Source of the DNA: CAVPTL01 sp963727235
GTDB taxonomy: Bacteria > Actinomycetota > Thermoleophilia > Gaiellales > JAICJC01
Length of the DNA: 64,000 nt
Assembly: GCA_963727235.1 (NCBI GenBank)
Contig: CAVSFZ010000029.1
Location: 17,645-81,644 of the forward strand
Reading direction: 5' to 3'
Notes under the pieces: generated by a model
What the model was told of the DNA's origin: nothing
The model's database searches: none
What the model saw: only the letters and a program-made list of their open reading frames with translations
Part shown: positions 31,762 through 43,892 of the stretch, in pieces
Position numbering within the stretch: the first letter of the stretch is position 1
How the letters are laid out: every line of letters starts with the position of its first letter
Position numbers and translations under genes: made by a program

Positions 31762-33189
31762 ATGCCGAGCACCATCCCCGAGCTGTTCGACGAGGCAGTC
31801 GCCGCGAATCCGGACAAGTCGTGGCTGGTGTTCGAAGACCGTGGCTACACCTACGCGCAGGCGCGAGAGCAGGTCGGACGGGCGGCGTCGGGGTTGGCCG
31901 ATCTGGGCCTCGGCCGGGGCGACGTGGTGATGGCGACCATGCCCAGCACGCCCGAGCACGTGTTCCTGTGGCTGGGCTCGGCCTACGCCGGCACGATCCT
32001 CCTGACCGCCAATCCCCGCTCGTCCGAGGCCGAGTTGGCCGGGCTGCTCGAGCAGGTGCGGCCGGCGGCGGTGATCGCGCCCGGTCATGTCGATGTGGCC
32101 GCGCTGTTCCAGCGGGCCGGCGACGTCCCGGCCGATCGCCCGTCATCCGACGCGCCTGCGGTGCTGATTCCCACCTCGGGCACCACCGGCCGGTCGAAGC
32201 TGGTCACCCAGACCCAGCGGGCGTACACGATGGCGGGCGAGGGCTTCCCCTGGTGGATGGAGCTCGGCCCCGACGACCGGTTGATGACGTCGCTGCCGCT
32301 TTTTCACATCAACGCACCCGCGTACTCGATGCTGGGGTCGATCGCCGCGCGTGCCGGCCTGGCGCTCTTGCCGCGGTTCTCGGCCGGCGGGTTCATCGAC
32401 TCGGCCCGCCGCCACGGCGCCACCGAGTTCAATGCGATCGGGGCGATGCTCGAGATCCTGATGCGCCGGCCGGAGCGGGCAGACGACGCCGACAACCCGC
32501 TGCGGCTGTGCTACACCGGACCCGCCCCGACGCGTGAGCGCCAGCTTCAGATCGAGGCCCGCTTCGGCCTTCGGATCGTTGCCGGGTATGCCATGTCCGA
32601 AACCCCCTACGGCACCATCTGGGCACGCGGCACCCGCCCATACGGCACGCTGGGAAGTATCCGGCAGCATCCGCGGCTGGGCGTGATCAACGAGGGCCGG
32701 GTGATCGACGGTGAGCTGCAGCTGCGAAATCCCGCCGTGATGGCGGGCTACTGGGGCATGCCCGAAGAGACCGCGCAGGTGCTGTCCGACGACGGCTGGC
32801 TTCGCACCGGCGATCTGGTCGAGCCAAACCAGGATGGGACGTACACCTTCGTCGGCCGGCTCAAGGAGGTGATCCGCCGGCGCGGCGAGAACGTCGCCCC
32901 CGGCGAGATCGAGCAGGCGTTGGCCGCCCATCCCGACGTGCTCGAGGCGGCGGTGGTGGGGGTGCCGTCGGAACTCAGCGAGGAGGAGATCAAGGCCTTC
33001 GTACTGGTCGCCGATCCCGCCGCGGTCGACCTGGCCGCCGTGCGCGCAACGGCGGCGGATCGGCTGACGCCGTTCAAGGTCCCCCGCTACCTTGAGGCCG
33101 TGATCGATCTTCCCCGCACCCCCACAGGCCGGATCGCAAAGCACCAGCTGGATCGCGGGCGCACCGACCAGGAGGCTGATTTCGCATGA
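31762..33189 (+). CDS. Acyl-CoA synthetase (class I adenylate-forming enzyme)
   Basis: A 475-aa AMP-dependent synthetase. The P-loop is 'LIPTSGTTGRSKLVTQTQ' (about 133-150). A5/A7-type motifs are 'GYAMSETPYGTIWARG' and 'WLRTGDLVEPNQDGTYTFVGRLKEVIRRRGENV', and the C-terminal catalytic Lys lies in 'RTPTGRIAKHQL'. All catalytic motifs are intact, so it should activate a carboxylic acid to an acyl-CoA. The following citryl-CoA-lyase-like gene overlaps it by ATGA, which suggests the acyl-CoA product is a citryl-CoA-like or malyl-CoA-like ester cleaved by that enzyme; the acid is not known. Confidence 0.9.
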   Translation: MPSTIPELFDEAVAANPDKSWLVFEDRGYTYAQAREQVGRAASGLADLGLGRGDVVMATMPSTPEHVFLWLGSAYAGTILLTANPRSSEAELAGLLEQVRPAAVIAPGHVDVAALFQRAGDVPADRPSSDAPAVLIPTSGTTGRSKLVTQTQRAYTMAGEGFPWWMELGPDDRLMTSLPLFHINAPAYSMLGSIAARAGLALLPRFSAGGFIDSARRHGATEFNAIGAMLEILMRRPERADDADNPLRLCYTGPAPTRERQLQIEARFGLRIVAGYAMSETPYGTIWARGTRPYGTLGSIRQHPRLGVINEGRVIDGELQLRNPAVMAGYWGMPEETAQVLSDDGWLRTGDLVEPNQDGTYTFVGRLKEVIRRRGENVAPGEIEQALAAHPDVLEAAVVGVPSELSEEEIKAFVLVADPAAVDLAAVRATAADRLTPFKVPRYLEAVIDLPRTPTGRIAKHQLDRGRTDQEADFA

Positions 33190-33929
33190 GCGACGACTGG
33201 CTGCGCACCGGCATCGGTGCCTCGACGCCGGACACGATCACCGTCCGCGGCCGCAACCTGGCCGACGAGCTGATGGGCCACGTCACCTTCACCGAGCTGG
33301 CCTTCCTGCTGGTGAGCGGTGAGCAGCCCACCGAGGGACAGGCGCGCCTGCTCGACGCGGTGCTGGTGTCGCTGGCCGACCATGGCCTCACGCCGACGGT
33401 GCTGGCCGCCCGGCTGACCTATACCGGTGCTCCCGAGGCGCTCCAGGGCGCGGTCGCGTCGGGGCTGCTGGGTGCGGGCAGCGTCTTCCTGGGCGTGGTC
33501 GAGGATACCGCCGTGTTCCTCCAGGACATCACTGACCCCGCCGGGGCCGATGCTGCTGTTCGAGCCCGGCTGGCCGCCGGCAAGCGCGTGCCCGGCCTCG
33601 GCCATCCGGTGCACAAGCTGGAGGATCCCCGCACGCCGCGGATGTATGCCATCGCCGAGCAGACCGGCCAGCTCGGGTCCAACCTGCAGGCGCTGCGGTG
33701 GGTTGCCGCCGCCCACGCCGAGCAGACCGGCCGCGCGCTTCCCATCAACGGCGCCGGCGTCGCCGGGGCGGCGCTGGCCGACCTCGGATTCAGTCCCGAG
33801 ATCGTGCGCGGGTTCGCGCTGATCGCCCGCACCGCCGGCGTGGTCGCCCACCTGGCCGAGGAGATGCAGCAGCCGATCGGCATGGAGCTGTTCAAAGAGG
33901 TTGACAGCCGAGCTCACCACACAAGCTGA
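33186..33929 (+). CDS. Citryl-CoA lyase-like protein (citrate synthase family, short form)
   Basis: A 247-aa member of the citrate synthase fold, much shorter than citrate synthase (about 370-430 aa). 'DTITVRGRNLADELMGHVTFTELAFLLVSGEQPTEGQARLLDA' resembles the N-terminal part of short citryl-CoA lyases. 'VPGLGHPVHKLEDPRTPRM' holds the conserved active-site His and Arg, and 'LPINGAGVAGAALADLGF' the acyl-CoA-side segment. It probably cleaves, or forms, a citryl-CoA-type bond, releasing acetyl-CoA. The ATG overlaps the ligase stop, so the two proteins are made together. Confidence 0.82.
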   Translation: MSDDWLRTGIGASTPDTITVRGRNLADELMGHVTFTELAFLLVSGEQPTEGQARLLDAVLVSLADHGLTPTVLAARLTYTGAPEALQGAVASGLLGAGSVFLGVVEDTAVFLQDITDPAGADAAVRARLAAGKRVPGLGHPVHKLEDPRTPRMYAIAEQTGQLGSNLQALRWVAAAHAEQTGRALPINGAGVAGAALADLGFSPEIVRGFALIARTAGVVAHLAEEMQQPIGMELFKEVDSRAHHTS

Positions 33930-33937
33930 GGAGAACC

Positions 33938-34348
33938 ATGGATCCCCGACCACCCGTTCCGCCGTTCACGCTCGAGACCGCCAGGCAGAAGGTGCAGGCG
34001 GCCGAGGACGCCTGGAATACCTGCGAGCCCGAGCGTGTCGCCCAGGCCTACACGCTCGACTCCAAGTGGCGCAACCGCGACGAGTTCTTCGAGGGCCGAG
34101 ACGCGATCGTCGCCTTTCTTCACCGCAAGTGGGCGAAGGAGCTGCAGTACAAGCTGCGCAAGGAGCTGTGGTGCCACGACGGGAACCGGATCTCGGTGCG
34201 ATTCGAGTACGAGAGCCACGACGCCTCGGGCCAGTGGTGGCGATCGCACGGCAACGAGCACTGGGAGTTCGACGAGCTGGGGTACATGCGCCGCCGCGAC
34301 GCGAGCATCAACGACTATCGGATTGAGGAGTCTGAGCGTCGGCTGTGA
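33938..34348 (+). CDS. DUF1348 / NTF2-like superfamily protein
   Basis: A 136-aa protein with GAGGAGAACC just before the ATG. 'VQAAEDAWNTCEPERVAQAYTLDSKWRNRDEFFEGRDAIVAFLHRKW' and 'ISVRFEYESHDASGQWWRSHGNEHWEFDELGYMRRRDASIND' are characteristic of DUF1348, a SnoaL/NTF2-like cone fold. Members have no agreed activity. It lies 8 bp downstream of the citryl-CoA-lyase-like gene and completes a three-gene cassette. Its 3' end overlaps the converging SulP gene by 41 bp. Confidence 0.88.
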   Translation: MDPRPPVPPFTLETARQKVQAAEDAWNTCEPERVAQAYTLDSKWRNRDEFFEGRDAIVAFLHRKWAKELQYKLRKELWCHDGNRISVRFEYESHDASGQWWRSHGNEHWEFDELGYMRRRDASINDYRIEESERRL

Positions 34349-36005
34349 TCAGCCAGTGCTCGGCGTCCTCGTAGGCCTCCATGGTCGATTCGCCCAACCG
34401 GGGGGTGGCTTCGTACACCTCCACCTTGCCGGCCGCCTCGACCCTCCGTGACCGGCGCATCTGCTCCACCAGCTCGGGGGAGACGCCGCTCAGGTAGAGC
34501 CGGCCGCCGACATCTCGCAGCTTCTCGGCGTAGTCGCCCAGCACCAGGAACGCGGTAGCGCCCAGCGACGTGCGACCGCGCAGGCGCAGCACCACCACCG
34601 GCTCATCCGACCCGGCCGGATCGGGCAGCCTGGCCTGCAGCGTGCGGGCGCCGGCGTAGAACAGGCTGCCGTATACGTCCAGCATGGTGACCGCGCTGCT
34701 GGGCAGCCGTTTGGGCGCGGGGTGCTCCTCGAAGGTGTCTCCCACCGGCACCAGCTCGACCACCGTCAGGTCGAGCGCGTCGCGGTTGAGCTGCAGCATC
34801 AGCGACAGGGCCACACCGATCCCCACCGCCGCTGCGATCGGCAGAAACAGCGTCGACAGAAACGTGGTCGCGATCGCGATCTGGGACACGCTGCCGGTGC
34901 GCAGGATGGCGCGGATCTCGGGAACCCGGATCGAGCGCACGGCGGCGTAGATGAGGATGCCCGAGAGGGTGGGGATGGGCACCTTGCCGACGATCCCCGA
35001 GAATGCCACCAGGATTGCCAGCATCCACATGCCGGCGAAGATCCCCGCCCATCGCGAGCGCGCACCGGCCGTCAGGTTCAGCGCTGTCTGGCCGACCGAA
35101 CCGCCCACCGGCTGGCCGCGGAAGAGCGCGGAGGCGAGGTTGCCGATTCCCGCCGCCATGAAGTCTCGATCGATCCGCGACGGCTTGCCGTCGGGGTTGG
35201 GTGCCGATTCCGCCACGCCCGCCCCCTGCACCAGCACCAGCACCGCGATGGCGGCCGCGCCCGCCAGCAGGTCGAAGCTGAACACCGACAGGTCGGGGAT
35301 GTGCGGCACCGGCACCCCGGTGGGGATGGCGCCGTCGTCGGACACGCGCTCGATGTTGTCGACGCCCAGCGAGGCGAGGGTCGGGATCACCAGCCCGAAC
35401 ACCGCGGCGTACGGCCGCAGCCGGGTGCGGGCCACCACCGCCACGATCGCCAGTGCCGAGAGCCCCACGGCGGTCGAGGCCAGACTGATCCGGCTGGGAT
35501 GGGTGACCAGGTCGTAGGCCTTGGCGATCGCGGTCGATCCGGTCACCGTGGCGCCGGTGAGGTTGCCGAGCTGGCCGAGCACGATGTTGGTGGCAACGCC
35601 GGTGAGGAAGCCGATCATCACCGAGATCGAGACAAACCGGGTGTAGCGCCCCAGCTTGAGCAGGCCGGCGGCGATCATCGCGATGCCGCCCATCAGCGTC
35701 AGCAGCACCAGCACCTCCGGCCGATCGGCCGGGGCGACGTTCACCAGGGTGGAGCCGGCGGTCAGGGCCGCGGCGCTGGTGGTCGTGACCACCATCAGCT
35801 GGGTGCTGGACGAGAGTCCGCCGGCGATCGGGCCGGCAAAGCTCGCGTACAGACCGATCACCGGGTTCACGCCGGCCAGCACCGCCGCCGCCATGCCGTC
35901 AGGCACCCCGCCGACCGCCACCGGCAGGCCGGCCAGCGCATCACGTTTGGCGGTGGCCTTCTGCGGGGCGACCGTGGCCGCACGTTGGCGGAGCCGCAGG
36001 TTCAC
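34308..36005 (-). CDS. SulP family anion transporter with STAS domain
   Basis: About 565 aa from GTG 36005, preceded by AGGATACCGACG. In-frame GTGs at 36026 and 36038 are alternatives that would enter the divergent gene. The membrane domain starts 'LAGLPVAVGGVPDGMAAAVLAGVNPVIGLYASF', the SulP signature. 'DRDFMAAGIGNLASALFRGQPVGGS' is the second conserved segment. A C-terminal STAS domain (about 440-545) follows: 'SAVTMLDVYGSLFYAGARTL', 'VVVLRLRGRTSLGATAFLVLG'. Possible cargo is sulfate, bicarbonate or a dicarboxylate. Given its anaplerotic/organic-acid neighbours, bicarbonate or dicarboxylate is as likely as sulfate. Confidence 0.92.
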   Translation of the reverse strand: MNLRLRQRAATVAPQKATAKRDALAGLPVAVGGVPDGMAAAVLAGVNPVIGLYASFAGPIAGGLSSSTQLMVVTTTSAAALTAGSTLVNVAPADRPEVLVLLTLMGGIAMIAAGLLKLGRYTRFVSISVMIGFLTGVATNIVLGQLGNLTGATVTGSTAIAKAYDLVTHPSRISLASTAVGLSALAIVAVVARTRLRPYAAVFGLVIPTLASLGVDNIERVSDDGAIPTGVPVPHIPDLSVFSFDLLAGAAAIAVLVLVQGAGVAESAPNPDGKPSRIDRDFMAAGIGNLASALFRGQPVGGSVGQTALNLTAGARSRWAGIFAGMWMLAILVAFSGIVGKVPIPTLSGILIYAAVRSIRVPEIRAILRTGSVSQIAIATTFLSTLFLPIAAAVGIGVALSLMLQLNRDALDLTVVELVPVGDTFEEHPAPKRLPSSAVTMLDVYGSLFYAGARTLQARLPDPAGSDEPVVVLRLRGRTSLGATAFLVLGDYAEKLRDVGGRLYLSGVSPELVEQMRRSRRVEAAGKVEVYEATPRLGESTMEAYEDAEHWLITADAQTPQSDSR

Positions 36006-36028
36006 CGTCGGTATCCTGGCTGGCACCG

Positions 36029-37057
36029 ATGAGAACACAACACGCGATTACTGTGGTTGGCTGTCATGCTGGGGGCGAGGTTGGCAATGTTGTCACCGGC
36101 GGTGTGCTGCCGCCCGAGGGTGACACCGTATTCGATCGCATGCAGGCGCTGGCTCGCGACGGCGACGGCCTGCGCGGGCTGCTGCTGCACGAGCCGCGTG
36201 GAAGCGTGGCCGTGCACGCCAACCTGGTGGTGCCCTCGCGGCGCCCCGACTGCGCCGCGGGATTCATCATCATGGAGCCGACCGAGTACCCGCCGATGTC
36301 GGGCTCCAACGCCATCTGCACCGCCACCGTGCTGCTCGAGACCGGCATGGTGGAGATGCGCGAGCCCGAGACGGTGTTCCGGCTGGAGGCGCCCGGCGGC
36401 GTGATCGAGCTGCGGGCGGCCTGCCGCGACGGCCGCTGCGAGTCGGTCGAGCTGACCAACGTGCCGAGCTTCGCCCACAGCCTGGACGCGCCGCTCGAGG
36501 TGGAGGGGCTGGGCACCCTGACGGTGGATATCTCGTACGGAGGCATGTGGTTTGCGATTGCCGATGCGGCCGCGCTGGGCTTTGCCATCGAGCCGGACGA
36601 GGCCCGGGAGCTGACCGCGGTGGGTGAGCGCATCCGCGAGGCGGCCATCGACCAGATCCCGTGCGTCCATCCCGGGAATCCCGGGATCGCCGGGGTCAGC
36701 ATCGTGCAGATCGCCGCACCCTGGAACGGGGTGGGCAAGGTCAGCCGAAACGCGGTCGTGATCTCGCCCGGGCGGCTCGACCGGTCGGCCTGCGGCACCG
36801 GCTTGAGCGCCCGGCTGGCGGCATTGCATGCCCGCGGATCGATGTCGGTCGGGGACTCCATGACCGCCGCCTCGGCGCTGGGCACCACCTTCGACGGCCG
36901 GATCGTGGCCGCCGCCACCGTCGGCGACAGGCCGGCGATCGTCCCGGCGATCCGTGGCAGCGCCTGGATCACCGGGATCAACCAGGTGTTCGTCGACCCG
37001 ACCGACCCGTTCCCGGAGGGATATCTGATGTCGGATACCTGGGGCAGCCGCCACTGA
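36029..37057 (+). CDS. Proline racemase family protein (Ser/Cys active-site variant)
   Basis: A 342-aa enzyme of the proline racemase/4-hydroxyproline epimerase/trans-3-hydroxyproline dehydratase superfamily. In racemases the first catalytic Cys lies in MCGHG; here the equivalent 'EYPPMSGSNAICTATVLLETG' has Ser. The second catalytic Cys is kept in 'RSACGTGLSARLAALHARG'. 'VVGCHAGGEVGNVVTGGV' is the conserved N-terminal strand. Loss of one of the two acid/base cysteines favours dehydratase or epimerase chemistry over proline racemisation, but the substrate is not known. It is divergent from the SulP gene. Confidence 0.88.
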   Translation: MRTQHAITVVGCHAGGEVGNVVTGGVLPPEGDTVFDRMQALARDGDGLRGLLLHEPRGSVAVHANLVVPSRRPDCAAGFIIMEPTEYPPMSGSNAICTATVLLETGMVEMREPETVFRLEAPGGVIELRAACRDGRCESVELTNVPSFAHSLDAPLEVEGLGTLTVDISYGGMWFAIADAAALGFAIEPDEARELTAVGERIREAAIDQIPCVHPGNPGIAGVSIVQIAAPWNGVGKVSRNAVVISPGRLDRSACGTGLSARLAALHARGSMSVGDSMTAASALGTTFDGRIVAAATVGDRPAIVPAIRGSAWITGINQVFVDPTDPFPEGYLMSDTWGSRH

Positions 37058-37076
37058 ATCAAAAGTTTCATTCACC

Positions 37077-37104
37077 ATTTGCATACAAATCAAACGGTTT
37101 GATT
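37077..37104. promoter_or_regulatory. Overlapping dyads upstream of gltB
   Basis: ATTTG-CATA-CAAAT (37077-37090) overlaps a 17-bp perfect palindrome AATCAAAC-G-GTTTGATT (37088-37104). Both are AT-rich islands in a GC-rich genome and end 17 bp before the gltB ATG. This is a likely operator or promoter region for gltBD, though the regulator is not identifiable from here. AATCAAAA at 37058-37065 is a partial direct repeat of the same half-site. Confidence 0.5.
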
Positions 37105-37121
37105 CGTGCTAGGGTGATCGG

Positions 37122-41526
<4,405 letters not shown>

Positions 41527-41534
<8 letters not shown>

Positions 41535-42972
41535 TCCCCGCGGGTTCCTCGAGATCCAGCGGCGCGGCTCCGGCTACCGGCCTGTGGCGGAGCGGCTGGC
41601 TGATCAGCTGCACCAGACGATCCCGCCGTCCCACGACGAGGTGCGGGCCCAGGCGACCAGGTGCATGGGCTGCGGAGTGCCGTTCTGTCATTCCGGCTGC
41701 CCGCTCACCAACACCATCCCCGACTGGAACGATCTCGCCCGCAGGGGGCTGTGGAGCGCGGCGGCCGAGGAGCTGCACTCCACCAACAACTTTCCCGAGC
41801 TGACCGGGCGGCTGTGCCCTGCGCCGTGTGAGGAGGCGTGCGTGCTGGCGCTGAACGACGAGCCGGTCACGATCCGCGAGATCGAGCTCGCGATCGCCGA
41901 TCGCGCGCTCGGCGGGGGGTGGGAGCCACAGCCTCCGGCGGCGCCTTCGGGGCGTTCGGTGGCGATCGTCGGCAGCGGCCCGGCGGGGCTGGCGGCGGCG
42001 CAGCAGCTGACACGGGCGGGACATGCGGTGACCGTGTTCGAGCGCGACCCGGCGCCCGGCGGTCTGCTGCGGTTCGGGATTCCCGACTACAAGCTGGAGA
42101 AGTCGGTGATCGATGCCCGTCTCGATCAGATGCGGGCCGAGGGCACGGCGTTCGAGTGCAGCGTGGATGTCGGCGCCGGGGTGGCGATGGACGAGCTGCG
42201 GCAGCGGTTCGATGCGGTCGTGCTGGCCACCGGGGCGCAGCGTCCGCGAGATGTCGACCTGCCCGGCCGCGACCTGCTGGGTGTCGAGTTTGCGATGCCG
42301 TACCTGACGGGGCGAAACCGCGTGCTGGGAGGCTTCGACGCGCCGTCGGGGATCACGGCGGCGGGACGCAAGGTGGTGATCTTGGGCGGCGGCGACACCA
42401 GCGCCGACTGCCTCGGCTGTGCCTTGCGAGAACAGGCCGAGTCGGTGATCGAGGTGGCCCACGGGCCGACTCCGCCGACCACCCGCACGCCGCTTCGGGT
42501 GTGGCCGGAGTGGCCGTTCGTGCTGCGGTCGTACGGCGCGCACGCCGAGGGCGGCCGGCGCGAGTTCCAGCTGGAGCCGGTCGAGTTTCTGGGCACCGAC
42601 GGCCGGCTCACCGCGATCCGGCTGGAGCGGATGGAGTTTCCCGGGTTCGACGGTGTCGGCCGCCGACCGCGTCCCCAGCCGACCGGTGAGCAGTTCGTGC
42701 TGGATGTCGACCTGGTGCTGATCGCGGTCGGATTCGCAGGCGCCGAGAGCTCGCCGCTGCTGACCCAGCTGGGCATCGAGCTGGGCCCAGCGCTCACGGT
42801 GCCGGTGGACAGCGAGTTTCAGACTGCCGCCGACGGCGTGTTCGCCGCCGGCGACTGCGTCCGCGGCGCCGACCTGATCGTGACCGCCATCGCCGACGGC
42901 CGCCGCGCCGCCGCCGCAGCCGACGCCTACCTCGCGGCCGTTCCCACTGACGTTGGGGTGCTCCACCGCTGA
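41527..42972 (+). CDS. gltD: Glutamate synthase small (beta) subunit
   Basis: A 481-aa subunit from ATG 41527, which lies inside the last codons of gltB. The N-terminal 4Fe-4S domain has 'RCMGCGVPFCHSGCPLTNTI' and 'LCPAPCEEACVLAL'. The FAD-binding motif is 'VAIVGSGPAGLAAAQQLTRAG' (first part), then 'GGLLRFGIPDYKLEKSVID'. The NAD(P)H site is 'VVILGGGDTSADCLG', and the C-terminus has 'VFAAGDCVRGADLIVTAIADG'. It passes electrons from NADPH through FAD and Fe-S clusters to GltB. Transcribed with gltB. Confidence 0.97.
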
Positions 42973-43132
42973 GCTCGACCCGACGTCGAAGGCATCGATC
43001 GTAGACACGCTCCCTCCGAAGCTCGCCCGACGTGCCGCCGAGTTCGAGTTCCCACTGGGGATTGACGTGTACTCAGCCGTCGGCTGATCGGCGAAGCGGG
43101 CGCTCCGCTCCAGGGCCGTTCGCGCTGGTACT

Positions 43133-43380
43133 GCCAATTGGCACTGCGAGCGACTGCCAATTGGGATTCCGGTGGGGGCACGGCTGGGACAGGGTGATTC
43201 GCCAATTGGCGGTTCGAATGAATGCCAATTGAGTTTTTGAATATTTTTGAAGCGCCGCCATCCAGGGTTGATGCCCCCAGGCGGCTGGTCCGAGTCCACC
43301 GTGGGTGGTGCAGGGTGGTGTGGTGGATTCGGTACGAGTCCGAGATCGCCAATTGGCGGTCCGTGTCACTGTCAATTGAG
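43133..43380. repeat. Three paired-palindrome units (GCCAATTGGC, 23-bp period)
   Basis: Six copies of a CCAATTGG-type palindrome are grouped as three pairs: 43133/43156, 43201/43224 and 43348/43371. In each pair the first copy is a perfect GCCAATTGGC. The second is a variant (GCCAATTGGG, GCCAATTGAG, GTCAATTGAG) starting exactly 23 bp later after a 13-bp spacer. Spacers share a weak pattern nnTnCGnnnnAnT. All pairs face the same way. They fill the roughly 490-bp gap (42973-43464) between gltD and the CxxC/HTH gene, which otherwise holds no convincing gene. Confidence 0.85.
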
Positions 43381-43464
43381 ATCCCCGACACTCCGCCACC
43401 CACCAGGCACACCCTGCCTGTCAGCATGTCCCGCATGCCCCCCTCCTTGTACAAGGCTCGCGGA

Positions 43465-43887
43465 ATGTCGGTCAAGCTTCCGCCTTGCGCGATCTGCGTC
43501 GACCGCACACGCGGAAAGACGGAGCAGGTGCGGCTCGGCTACGGCGTCACCGTCTGGCTCTGTCAGCCCCACGCCGACCCGCAGTTTCTCCGCAAGCGGC
43601 GCGGCCGTGATTTTGTGCTCACGATGACCCGGCTGTGGAGATCGCACGGCTGTATGACGGCGGCGCGTGGCAGGGCACTCGAGGCTCACCTGTCGTCTCT
43701 CCATCCGTCGCCGCGCCCGCGGCCGGGATCCTACGCATGGCCGGAGCTGCGCCTCCGTGCCGAGCGCCTGTTCACGGCTGGAGTTCCGCTGCATGCCGTC
43801 ATGCGTGACCTCGAGCACCAAAGCTACGGCGTCTGTCGGCCTCCCAGTCTTCGCACCGTCTATCGCTGGCGTAACGAGCTGCGCTGA
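43465..43887 (+). CDS. Small CxxC/CxxH and helix-turn-helix protein of unknown function
   Basis: About 140 aa from ATG 43465; ATGs at 43426 and 43435 are alternatives and the frame extends back to 43222 across the repeats. The N-terminus has Cys-x2-Cys ('LPPCAICVDRTRG') and, some 30 residues on, Cys-x2-His ('VWLCQPHADPQFLRKRRG'), a plausible zinc-binding set. The C-terminus looks like a helix-turn-helix ('RAERLFTAGVPLHAVMRDL', 'CRPPSLRTVYRWRNELR'). I recall similar orphan proteins in Thermoleophilia but no function. It sits immediately downstream of the paired palindromes, which may be its binding sites. Confidence 0.7.
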   Translation: MSVKLPPCAICVDRTRGKTEQVRLGYGVTVWLCQPHADPQFLRKRRGRDFVLTMTRLWRSHGCMTAARGRALEAHLSSLHPSPRPRPGSYAWPELRLRAERLFTAGVPLHAVMRDLEHQSYGVCRPPSLRTVYRWRNELR

Positions 43888-43892
43888 GCCCG

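Noticed and set aside
43133..43380. CRISPR array
   Set aside because: Repeats are 10-bp palindromes in irregularly placed pairs; there are no uniform 25-40 bp repeats with unique spacers and no cas genes.
43222..43464. Upstream extension of the CxxC/HTH gene to 43222
   Set aside because: It would translate across two palindrome pairs and lacks a ribosome-binding site; the resulting N-terminus shows no conserved features.
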